Source: Candidatus Nanohalarchaeota archaeon (GTDB lineage: Archaea; EX4484-52; B79-G9). Taken from it: 7,192 nucleotides of DNA. The notes beneath the pieces are model-generated. The model was not told where the DNA came from and did not search any database. It worked only from the letters and a program-made list of their open reading frames with translations. The DNA lies in NCBI GenBank assembly GCA_030635525.1, contig DAOVYR010000057.1, positions 1-7,192 of the forward strand. Direction: 5' to 3'. Position 1 is the first letter of the stretch. Each line of letters begins with the position of its first letter. The translations under genes and the position numbers were made by a program. Below, piece after piece: positions 1-5,694 of this stretch.

Positions 1-404
1 ACCTCAACAGCCGACACAACAGAACGCACAAGCACACGGACAAGCTCAGGCTGAGTCAGCAATTTAGCCCCTGCATTCTTGCGCGAAAGCTTAAACGACG
101 GGCACCCCATATTCAGATCAACAATATCCGCACCCATATCCGCAACCTTTTTAGCTGCCTCAGCAAGCGTATCTGCCCGCGCCCCGAACAACTGGCATGT
201 AACCGGCGCATCCTCAGCATTAGTCGCAAACTCCTTTTTGCGCCGATGAATATCATAAAACATCCCATCCGCATCAACCATCTCACTAACCGCAAGACCA
301 GCACCATACCGTCGCGCAAGAATCCTGAACGCAAGATTAGTAACACCTGCCATAGGCGCCAAAACAAGCCGGTTCTTCAACCTGACATTTCCTATTTTCA
401 ACAT
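1..404 (-). CDS. dus: tRNA-dihydrouridine synthase, N-terminal part (runs off left edge)
   Basis: An FMN flavoenzyme that uses NADPH to reduce a uridine in tRNA to dihydrouridine. I read 134 codons from the ATG at 404-402; the gene continues past base 1. Residues 16-27 (APMAGVTNLAFR) are the classic Dus N-terminal FMN-binding motif of the TIM barrel. SEMVDADGMF (40-49) and VTCQLFGARADTLAEAA (68-84) follow as expected. DIVDLNMGCPSFKLSRKNAG (93-112) is the Dus signature and contains the catalytic Cys101 of the GCP motif. The C-terminal barrel strands and helical tRNA-binding domain lie outside the window. The start is supported because the motif sits at the normal distance from it and a TATA-like element is centred about 25 bases upstream. 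No Shine-Dalgarno sequence is visible, so a leaderless mRNA is likely. It is transcribed divergently from ppsA. Which tRNA position it modifies cannot be told from this part. Confidence 0.95.
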   Translation of the reverse strand, partial: MLKIGNVRLKNRLVLAPMAGVTNLAFRILARRYGAGLAVSEMVDADGMFYDIHRRKKEFATNAEDAPVTCQLFGARADTLAEAAKKVADMGADIVDLNMGCPSFKLSRKNAGAKLLTQPELVRVLVRSVVSAVE

Positions 405-423
405 ACTCGTAATTCAAAGAATA

Positions 424-435
424 GATTTTAAAATC
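424..435 (-). promoter_or_regulatory. Putative dus TATA box within a 12-bp palindrome
   Basis: GATTTTAAAATC is a perfect 12-bp palindrome centred 25-26 bases upstream of the dus ATG, where an archaeal TATA box would place the transcription start at or next to the start codon. Flanking GAAT (419-422) and ATTC (436-439) extend the symmetry with one bulged base. It could therefore be both the TATA element and a protein-binding site. The match to consensus TTTATATA is moderate, so the call is tentative. Confidence 0.4.
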
Positions 436-452
436 ATTCGGTTTCACCACGC

Positions 453-467
453 AGAAACTTATATATA
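453..467 (+). promoter_or_regulatory. BRE/TATA promoter of ppsA
   Basis: The sequence AGAAACTTATATATA combines a purine-A-rich BRE-like stretch with CTTATATA, close to the archaeal consensus. Transcription would start near 488-492, giving ppsA a leader of about 65-70 bases. That is much longer than the other leaders inferred here. A second AT-rich element at 497-504 could give a shorter leader of about 30 bases. Confidence 0.6.
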
Positions 468-542
468 CCACATAAGCACAATAATCAGTAGTCAGGAATA
501 TAAATTAGACATCATCATCAAATTCTTGCAACACAGAAGAGA

Positions 543-550
543 AAAGGGGT
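543..550 (+). promoter_or_regulatory. G-rich Shine-Dalgarno-like site before ppsA
   Basis: AAAGGGGT lies 7 bases before the ATG at 558 and partly matches the archaeal GGAGGTGA sequence. It supports this start over the internal ATG at codon 6. It also agrees with ppsA having a real 5' leader rather than a leaderless mRNA. Confidence 0.5.
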
Positions 551-557
551 TTTCACA

Positions 558-2978
558 ATGGAAAAAGACAAAATGTTCATTCTCTGGTTCGACCAGCTAG
601 GCATAGAAGACGTAGGTCTCGTAGGCGGAAAAAACGCATCACTCGGTGAGATGTACAAAAATCTCACACCCAAAGGCATAAAAATCCCAAACGGCTTCGC
701 CATCACAGCCCATGCCTACCGCTACCTCCTTGAAAAATCAGGAATAGAACAGCAGATACGCGACACCCTGAAAGACCTCGACACAAAAGACATGCACAAC
801 CTCATGACAAGAGGCAAGAAAGTGCGCAGCATCATCCTTAACGCAGAATTCCCCCAGGAACTCAAAGACTGCATAAAAGAAGCTTATGGTCACATCTCCA
901 AGCAATACGGCCAGGACACAGACGTAGCCGTAAGATCCTCCGCAACAGCAGAAGACCTCCCAGACGCCTCATTTGCAGGCCAGCAGGAAACATACCTCAA
1001 CATCGTAGGCCCTGAAATGCTGATTGAGGCATGCAAAAAATGCTTCGCATCCCTCTTCACAAATCGCGCAATATCCTACCGCCAGGACAAAAACTTCGAC
1101 CACTTCACAATCGCACTCTCAATCGGCGTCCAGAAAATGGTACGCTCAGACTTAGCAACCTCCGGCGTAATGTTCTCCATAGACACCGAATCCGGTTTCC
1201 AGGACGCAGTCTTCATAACCGGTGCCTACGGTCTCGGCGAAAACGTCGTACAGGGCGCAGTAAACCCCGACGAATACTACGTATTCAAGCCCACACTGAA
1301 AAAGGGAAAAAAAGCGATAATCTCAAAAACCATCGGCTCAAAAGAGATCAAGATGATCTACACCAAAGACGGCAGCAAACCAACAAGAAACATAAAAGTA
1401 CCAGAACCCGACCAGAAAAGATTCTGCCTGAGCGACAAGGAGATAATCACACTTGCAAAATACGCAACAACCATCGAAGACCACTACTCAAAGAAAGCAG
1501 GCCACTTTAAGCCCATGGACATGGAATGGGCAAAAGACGGGAACACCGGCAAACTATTCATCGTACAGGCAAGACCGGAAACCGTCCACTCCCAGAAAGA
1601 CAAGAACAAGATAAAAAAATACATCTTAAAAGAGCAGGGCAAAGTAATCATAAAAGGAGAAAGCGTAGGCGAACTAATCGGCGCGGGCCAGTCAAACATA
1701 ATATTAGACGTCCACGACATAACGCGATTCAAAAAAGGCCAGGTCCTCGTAACAGACATGACCGACCCTGACTGGGAGCCAATAATGAAATTCGCCTCAG
1801 CCATAGTAACAAACCGCGGCGGAAGAACATGCCATGCCGCAATAATCTCAAGAGAGCTTGGAATACCATGCGTAGTCGGCACAATAGAGGGCACAAAAGC
1901 AATCAAGAACAAACAGAACATAACAGTCTCCTGCGCATCCGGCGAGATCGGCTACGTTTACAATGGCAAACTAAAATACGTCATAGACGAAGTCAACCTC
2001 AAAACAATCCCCTCCACAAAAACAAAAATCATGATGAACCTCGCAACCCCTTCGCAGGCATTCGAGATGTCATTCATCCCAAACGAAGGAGTCGGCCTTG
2101 CAAGAGAAGAATTCATAATCAACTCATACATAAGAATACACCCCCTTGCCCTGATGCACTACAATGACCTCAAAAAAGACCCGAAAAACGCATCCCTCGT
2201 AAAACAGATAGACGACATAACACAAGGCTACACAGACAAAAAAGAATTCTTCATAGAAAAATTGGCACACGGCATAGCGACCATCGCCGCAGCTTTCTAC
2301 CCAAAAGACGTAATAGTCCGTCTCTCAGACTTCAAATCAAACGAATACGCGAATCTTATCGGCGGCACACTATATGAGCCAACAGAAGACAACCCCATGA
2401 TCGGCTGGAGAGGCGCATCAAGATACTACTCAGACAAATACCGCGATGCTTTCGGTCTCGAATGCAAGGCCCTAAAGCGCGTAAGAGACGACATGGGCCT
2501 GACCAACGTAAAAATAATGATACCATTCTGCCGCACAGTAGAAGAAGGAAAGAAAGTACTTGCAGAAATGAAAAAATACGACCTCCAGCGTGGCAAAAAC
2601 TCACTTGAAGTATATGTGATGTGCGAAATACCCTCAAACGTGATACTCGTAGACGAATTCTCAAAAATATTTGACGGCTTCTCGATCGGCTCAAACGACC
2701 TCACACAACTAACCTTGGGTCTGGACCGTGACTCCGAACTGGTATCACACATCTATGACGAGCGCAACGCGGCAGTCAAAAAACTAATCACGCAGGTAAT
2801 AGCAGGCGCAAAAAGAAACAAAAGAAAAATCGGCATCTGCGGTCAGGCCCCATCCGACTTCCCGGACTTCGCAGAATTCCTGGTAGGACAGCACATCGAC
2901 TCAATATCACTCAACCCGGACACCGTAATCAAAACAAGACTAAAAATAGCAAAGAAAGAAAAATCACTTAAGAAATAA
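558..2978 (+). CDS. ppsA: Phosphoenolpyruvate synthase (pyruvate, water dikinase)
   Basis: Makes phosphoenolpyruvate, AMP and phosphate from pyruvate, ATP and water in the cytoplasm; this is the entry step of gluconeogenesis. At 806 residues it is the usual length (E. coli PpsA is 792). The N-terminal ATP-grasp/nucleotide domain (about 12-345) shows LVGGKNASLGEM, VAVRSSATAEDLPDASFAG (from 123) and FIVQARPETV. The swivelling phosphohistidine domain has GGRTCHAAI with catalytic His426. The C-terminal TIM barrel has GVGLAREE with Arg516, the CEIPSN segment, SIGSNDLTQLTLGLDRDS (from 709) and ICGQAPSD with catalytic Cys761. All key residues are present, so it should be active. There is no intein or frameshift. 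The C-terminal tail is lysine-rich and A-rich in DNA. The gene is divergent from dus and convergent with the CBS gene, so it is probably transcribed alone. Codons often end in C, unlike the T/G-ending codons of the minus-strand genes, which fits the strand-wide base skew. Confidence 0.98.
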   Translation: MEKDKMFILWFDQLGIEDVGLVGGKNASLGEMYKNLTPKGIKIPNGFAITAHAYRYLLEKSGIEQQIRDTLKDLDTKDMHNLMTRGKKVRSIILNAEFPQELKDCIKEAYGHISKQYGQDTDVAVRSSATAEDLPDASFAGQQETYLNIVGPEMLIEACKKCFASLFTNRAISYRQDKNFDHFTIALSIGVQKMVRSDLATSGVMFSIDTESGFQDAVFITGAYGLGENVVQGAVNPDEYYVFKPTLKKGKKAIISKTIGSKEIKMIYTKDGSKPTRNIKVPEPDQKRFCLSDKEIITLAKYATTIEDHYSKKAGHFKPMDMEWAKDGNTGKLFIVQARPETVHSQKDKNKIKKYILKEQGKVIIKGESVGELIGAGQSNIILDVHDITRFKKGQVLVTDMTDPDWEPIMKFASAIVTNRGGRTCHAAIISRELGIPCVVGTIEGTKAIKNKQNITVSCASGEIGYVYNGKLKYVIDEVNLKTIPSTKTKIMMNLATPSQAFEMSFIPNEGVGLAREEFIINSYIRIHPLALMHYNDLKKDPKNASLVKQIDDITQGYTDKKEFFIEKLAHGIATIAAAFYPKDVIVRLSDFKSNEYANLIGGTLYEPTEDNPMIGWRGASRYYSDKYRDAFGLECKALKRVRDDMGLTNVKIMIPFCRTVEEGKKVLAEMKKYDLQRGKNSLEVYVMCEIPSNVILVDEFSKIFDGFSIGSNDLTQLTLGLDRDSELVSHIYDERNAAVKKLITQVIAGAKRNKRKIGICGQAPSDFPDFAEFLVGQHIDSISLNPDTVIKTRLKIAKKEKSLKK
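2931..2963 (-). terminator. Putative oligo-T terminator of the minus-strand gene group
   Basis: Read on the minus strand, the sequence just past the CBS gene stop contains T-runs at 2963-2959 (five), 2946-2942 (five) and 2934-2931 (four) in a T-rich context. Archaeal RNA polymerase often stops at such U-tracts without a hairpin. The tracts are the complement of the lysine codons at the end of ppsA, so the terminator would lie inside the opposing gene. Confidence 0.4.
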
Positions 2979-3003
2979 ACTCAGACACATCAGATTTTAA
3001 TCT
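2979..3003. terminator. Short convergent junction with small inverted repeat
   Basis: Only 11 bases separate the ppsA stop (2976-2978) from the CBS gene stop (complement of 2990-2992). AGATT (2992-2996) and AATCT (2999-3003) form a 5-bp inverted repeat around TT, overlapping the CBS 3' end. A short T-run (2995-2998) is the only plus-strand termination signal close to ppsA, so ppsA transcripts may run into the antisense of the CBS gene. Confidence 0.25.
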
Positions 3004-3370
3004 CTCTCAAAAGCTTAACAAAATCCGACTCAGTAACAATGCCAGTCATCTTCTCGTCTTTAGCAATCACTATCCTTCTGATATGCTTATCTTGCATCAG
3101 ATTGACAGCATCGCGCACCCCCGTATCTCCATCCACAGTTACCACAGGAGCACTCATAACCTCGCTAACAGGTATCTGGTTAAACATCTTCTGGTTTGCA
3201 ATGATCTTACGCAACACATCCCTCTCAGTAACAATCCCTTCAATAATATCTCCGCAGGTAATCACAAGACAACTGATATCCTTCTTCCTCATCAGATCAG
3301 CAGCTTCAGTAATCAGGCATCCTTTGGTTATCGTCACAACATTTTTCGACATAATCTCTTTTATTTTCAT
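2990..3370 (-). CDS. Two-CBS-domain (Bateman module) protein
   Basis: A 126-residue protein made only of a CBS pair. CBS1 (about 1-60) begins with IMSKNVVTI and ends with the ligand-loop motif GIVTERDVL (45-53). CBS2 (about 68-126) begins with VMSAPVVTV and ends with GIVTESDFV (110-118), preceded by HIRRIVI (96-102). Such modules bind adenosine nucleotides (AMP, ATP, SAM) and act as cytoplasmic sensors of energy state, usually by binding a partner, since no catalytic domain is present here. It follows the RimK-like gene by 32 bases in the same direction. GGTAA five bases before the ATG resembles the GGTGA site of the RimK-like gene and supports this start. A TATA-like sequence across the RimK-like stop could also give it its own promoter. 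The partner is unknown; the neighbouring ATP-grasp proteins are candidates by position only. Confidence 0.92.
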   Translation of the reverse strand: MKIKEIMSKNVVTITKGCLITEAADLMRKKDISCLVITCGDIIEGIVTERDVLRKIIANQKMFNQIPVSEVMSAPVVTVDGDTGVRDAVNLMQDKHIRRIVIAKDEKMTGIVTESDFVKLLREIKI

Positions 3371-3394
3371 TGCAATTACCTGGCTATTCTATAC

Positions 3395-3405
3395 ATTTAT
3401 ATTTA
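3395..3405 (-). promoter_or_regulatory. Possible internal promoter of the CBS gene
   Basis: On the minus strand TAAATATAAAT is centred about 30 bases before the CBS ATG and begins with the TAA stop codon of the RimK-like gene. The spacing would allow a start site at about 3371-3376, giving a nearly leaderless transcript. This AT-rich spacer may equally be neutral, because the gene also has a Shine-Dalgarno-like GGTAA (3380-3376). Confidence 0.35.
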
Positions 3406-4290
3406 ATGTTTATAACGCCCGGTAGTTACATCATAAACATATTCAACAATTCTTTTAGCAATATTGAAATTTGTTGCAGCCGTCAGCCCGACCAGCCCGG
3501 GATTGATATTCACCTCAATCACAACCGGACCCTTGCTGCTTTCTATAAGATCCACAGCGCAGATATCCGCACCAACCGCCTTCGCAGCTCTTATCGAAAT
3601 ATCTTTGATCTCATCTGTTGCAGTATACTTTGCAGGAGTCCCGCCTGCCTTCACATTGGCCCTCTTCTCCCCCTCCTTTGCAATGCGCTTCATAGACCCG
3701 ATAACCGTATCCCCTGCCACAAGAACCCTGATATCTTCACCAGGATTCTCAATAAACTCCTGTATCAGTATCTCCTCTTTAAGAACCTCCATAGAAGAAA
3801 TAATCGACTCCATAGACTCCTTGTTCTCCACATACATAATTCCCTGTCCGCCGGACCCTCCCTTCAGTTTAGCCATCAGCGGATACTTAATATTCGACCT
3901 GATACTCTCAAACGCTTTCTTTGTCTTAACAATATAGGTCTTCGGCACAGGAATATTACTATGCGCAAGCACAATTGAAGTCAGGAACTTATCATGCGCC
4001 ACAAGAATCGTCGCAGCATGGTACGGTTTAGGCACAGGAAACGCATCAAAAGCATTTATGATCTCAAATCCATACACCGCCCGCTTTGAATCAATCTTTG
4101 GAAGAACATAATCGACCTTCGTAATATCCCTGCCTTCATATTCAAGCTTCAGTCTCTTGTTATCAATACAGATGATAATATCGTCTATCGGCGCAACAAT
4201 AAGATCAAACAACTGCCCTGCTTCCTCTATAATCATCTCAGTTGTCTTCGCATATTTCCTGGGCGTTATCAGCAAAAGTTTAGGTTTCAT
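3403..4290 (-). CDS. RimK-family ATP-grasp amino-acid ligase (apparently active)
   Basis: A 295-residue ATP-grasp ligase of the RimK/LysX/MptN/CofF family, which uses ATP to form an acyl-phosphate and join an amino acid (often glutamate) to a protein tail or small molecule. The N-terminal domain is about 1-95, with DK at 100-101. The ATP loop is KLKGGSGGQG (141-150). QEFI carries Glu178, and DIRVLV (186-191) has Asp186 and Arg188. The basic loop KRIAKEGEKRANVKAGG (201-217) matches the RimK signature. Mg ligands are Asp247, Glu259 and Asn261 in IEVNINPGL. All catalytic positions appear intact. The start has a perfect GGTGA ribosome site 5 bases upstream. It lies 65 bases after the degenerate paralogue and 32 before the CBS gene. 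The substrate cannot be decided: the family name RimK is safe, but glutamylation of ribosomal protein S6 is not implied. The nearby PF05618 protease favours a protein or peptide-tail substrate over a cofactor. Confidence 0.92.
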   Translation of the reverse strand: MKPKLLLITPRKYAKTTEMIIEEAGQLFDLIVAPIDDIIICIDNKRLKLEYEGRDITKVDYVLPKIDSKRAVYGFEIINAFDAFPVPKPYHAATILVAHDKFLTSIVLAHSNIPVPKTYIVKTKKAFESIRSNIKYPLMAKLKGGSGGQGIMYVENKESMESIISSMEVLKEEILIQEFIENPGEDIRVLVAGDTVIGSMKRIAKEGEKRANVKAGGTPAKYTATDEIKDISIRAAKAVGADICAVDLIESSKGPVVIEVNINPGLVGLTAATNFNIAKRIVEYVYDVTTGRYKH

Positions 4291-4295
4291 TTATG

Positions 4296-4300
4296 TCACC
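4296..4300 (-). promoter_or_regulatory. Strong Shine-Dalgarno site of the RimK-like gene
   Basis: GGTGA, fully complementary to the archaeal 16S rRNA 3' end, lies 5 bases before the ATG at 4290 and fixes the start. It suggests this gene is translated from a longer upstream transcript. A TATA-like TTCATATA (4317-4310) also lies near -25, so an extra promoter in the 65-base gap is possible but weak. Confidence 0.65.
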
Positions 4301-4355
4301 AATTTATCCTATATGAATGAAAAGCTTGAAAATTACACATAAAGAACCCAAATTA

Positions 4356-5231
4356 TCATTTAGGCATCCCCAGTTCAATCCATTTAAGGAACTTCGTCAC
4401 AATATTCTTCTCGCCATGCATTTCAGTGCGCTCTTTCAAGTGCTTAAGTATGACTTCCGTCATATCCTCATGAAACTTATCAGAAAATCCCACTATATTC
4501 GGGCAAATATCAACACCCAGTACCAAAAGTCCCGAAGACGTTTTCAGGGCATTAATCTGGCATATGCTTGCACCCAGAACCCTCACGACATTACTTACAA
4601 CTTCCCTGTCCTTTTCATTCAGTCTGTATACTTTCTCTTTATTCTTAAGCGCATACATTTTTTCACTAACAACCAGTATGCTTAATCCAATAGAATTTTC
4701 AACCATCTCCTGTATAATGATCGGCTGACCAAACTGCTGGATAGTATCAATGATACCCTTTGCCGAACTTTCAGAATCAATAATCATTCTGCCTCTTTTC
4801 TCATAAGGCAGTTTCAGGAGAGCAGGATACTTAAGCGTAGGCAAAATCCGCTCAAGAGCCACTCTCGAAAGAGCAAAATAAGTATGAGGCATAGGAACCC
4901 CGCGCTCGCTTAAATAAATGGGCGTTAGAAATTCATTATACCCGAACACAATCGAACTATACTTGATAGGTATATACTTCGCATTATCCTCAAACAGTTT
5001 CACAAGCACATAACCTGCATCAGAATACTTGCGCGTTATTCTTGGAAGTATTACATCAAACCCCAAAAGATTAGTATCCTTATAATAAGGAACCGACTGC
5101 CCATTCTTTGATTCAATGCGCATACTCGACATAGGCACATAAAGGACCTTATCAAAATATTTCTTTGCATTTTCAAGAAGCCGTATTTCGGTCTCACTCC
5201 TCTCTTTCGGTCCCAGTATACACAATTTCAT
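4356..5231 (-). CDS. Degenerate RimK-like ATP-grasp protein (probable pseudoenzyme)
   Basis: A 291-residue protein that aligns end to end with the neighbouring RimK-like ligase, for example FLTPIYLSERGVPMPHTY with FLTSIVLAHSNIPVPKTY, and IIIQEMVEN with ILIQEFIEN. The active site is lost. GGSGGQG of the ATP loop is YEKRGRM (144-149 region). The DK pair is NE (99-100). DIR is replaced around GLS (182-184). The 15-20-residue basic Gly-rich loop is absent between about 194 and 202. Mg ligands Asp247, Glu259 and Asn261 of the paralogue correspond to Asn227, Gly239 and Asp241, and PGL becomes PNI. Lys140 and Glu175 remain. The frame is open and full length, so it is not an ordinary decaying pseudogene. 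It has an extra C-terminal tail (about 268-291) beyond the ligase end. It starts 4 bases after the protease stop, with GTGA overlapping that stop, which implies tight co-translation. A scaffold, regulatory or substrate-recruiting role next to the ligase is inferred; ATP binding is doubtful. Confidence 0.88.
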   Translation of the reverse strand: MKLCILGPKERSETEIRLLENAKKYFDKVLYVPMSSMRIESKNGQSVPYYKDTNLLGFDVILPRITRKYSDAGYVLVKLFEDNAKYIPIKYSSIVFGYNEFLTPIYLSERGVPMPHTYFALSRVALERILPTLKYPALLKLPYEKRGRMIIDSESSAKGIIDTIQQFGQPIIIQEMVENSIGLSILVVSEKMYALKNKEKVYRLNEKDREVVSNVVRVLGASICQINALKTSSGLLVLGVDICPNIVGFSDKFHEDMTEVILKHLKERTEMHGEKNIVTKFLKWIELGMPK

Positions 5232-5235
5232 TCAA

Positions 5236-5643
5236 TCACAGTTTTTTAATATCATTAACTTTATTGGAATTATGCGTCTTCTCAACATCCACCACAAAAT
5301 TAGAATAAAGCACATCTCTTCCTATAAGCACAGGCGTATACATATTCTTCCGATCCTGTATATTAGCCTCGACATGGACAACCTTGCCTGCAAGCTCAAT
5401 CCCTGCACCGACCTTGATGCGCCTCGTGTACCCGTCTGCTGAAGTCTTGCTCTTGACCTTCACCGTACCTGTAATCGGTCCAAGTTCTGCCTCCTTTGCA
5501 ATCCTCACATCAATAGACGTACCAGTAGCGCCGGTATCAAGAATAGCATCCGCAAAAACCTCTTTCCTGCCGATAATCTTCACTTTTTCAACAAGCCCGA
5601 CAACCCGTTTCTGTCCGGACTTATCTTTATTTTCTGCGCTCAT
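5236..5643 (-). CDS. Retropepsin-like protease of the PF05618 / RimB type
   Basis: A 135-residue single-domain protein of the family often labelled 'ATP-dependent zinc protease' or 'RimK/LysX family protein' (PF05618, COG4067). It has one aspartic-protease half-site, AILDTGATGTSID (33-45) with Asp36-Thr37-Gly38, and so would need to dimerise as retropepsins do. Family landmarks follow: a GRKEVF strand (25-30), YTRRIKVGAGIELAGKVV (72-89), the EANIQDRKNMYTPVLIGRDVL block (92-112; compare the family's tDR..M.fPmLlGR.aL) and FVVDVEKTH (116-124). There is no signal peptide or membrane segment, so it acts in the cytoplasm. In Pseudomonas a related protein, RimB, is encoded with RimK and is reported to act on RimK-made glutamate tails. 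Here it heads a unit with a degenerate ATP-grasp (4-base gap) and a RimK-like ligase. An eraser role is inferred from this. A TATA box near -26 and no ribosome site indicate its own leaderless promoter. Confidence 0.88.
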   Translation of the reverse strand: MSAENKDKSGQKRVVGLVEKVKIIGRKEVFADAILDTGATGTSIDVRIAKEAELGPITGTVKVKSKTSADGYTRRIKVGAGIELAGKVVHVEANIQDRKNMYTPVLIGRDVLYSNFVVDVEKTHNSNKVNDIKKL

Positions 5644-5663
5644 CCGTCATATATAGAAACAGA

Positions 5664-5676
5664 TTTATATTAATGT
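5664..5676 (-). promoter_or_regulatory. Promoter of the protease/ATP-grasp/RimK/CBS unit
   Basis: Reading the minus strand, ACATTAATATAAA contains TTAATATA (5673-5666), centred 26 bases before the ATG at 5643. Transcription would start at or within a base or two of the start codon. No Shine-Dalgarno sequence precedes that ATG. This places a new transcription unit in the 51-base gap after the DHH gene. Confidence 0.55.
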
Positions 5677-5694
5677 TTAGGTTCCCATCAAATC

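Larger units (their letters stand above)
405..557. promoter_or_regulatory. Divergent intergenic region between dus and ppsA
   Basis: This 153-base non-coding stretch separates two divergent genes. It holds a TATA-like element for dus (424-435), a strong archaeal BRE/TATA for ppsA (about 453-467), a second weaker TATA-like AATATAAA (497-504) and a G-rich ribosome site before ppsA. A small inverted repeat, GTTTC (441-445) with GAAAC (453-457), lies between the two promoters, and its right arm overlaps the ppsA BRE. I see no tRNA, small ORF or convincing riboswitch. Confidence 0.6.

Noticed and set aside
488..557. Riboswitch or structured RNA in the ppsA leader
   Set aside because: I found no long stems or known aptamer pattern; only a trivial AAAA-GGGG-TTTT stretch is present.
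1484..1921. Long open frame antisense to ppsA (145 codons), with similar plus-strand frames at 1031-1510 and 1829-2167
   Set aside because: Translations are low-complexity and match no family; they mirror the codon bias of the strongly supported ppsA frame.
558..2978. Intein or insertion in ppsA
   Set aside because: At 806 residues the length is normal and all domain motifs occur at standard spacing.
2992..3003. The AGATT-TT-AATCT repeat as a strong hairpin terminator
   Set aside because: The 5-bp AT-rich stem with a 2-base loop would not be stable; it is kept only as a weak junction note.
3464..3937. 157-codon plus-strand frame opposite the RimK-like gene, and a 202-codon frame at 3370-3978
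   Set aside because: The minus-strand frame encodes clear ATP-grasp motifs; these antisense frames have no recognisable domains, promoter or ribosome site.
3403..4290. Assignment of the RimK-like ligase as MptN or CofF (methanopterin/F420 glutamate ligases) or LysX
   Set aside because: Nothing nearby points to methanogenic cofactors or lysine biosynthesis, and family motifs alone do not separate these substrates.
4356..5231. Calling the second ATP-grasp gene a pseudogene
   Set aside because: There is no stop, frameshift or truncation, and both the tight spacing to the protease gene and the intact fold core argue for a functional protein.
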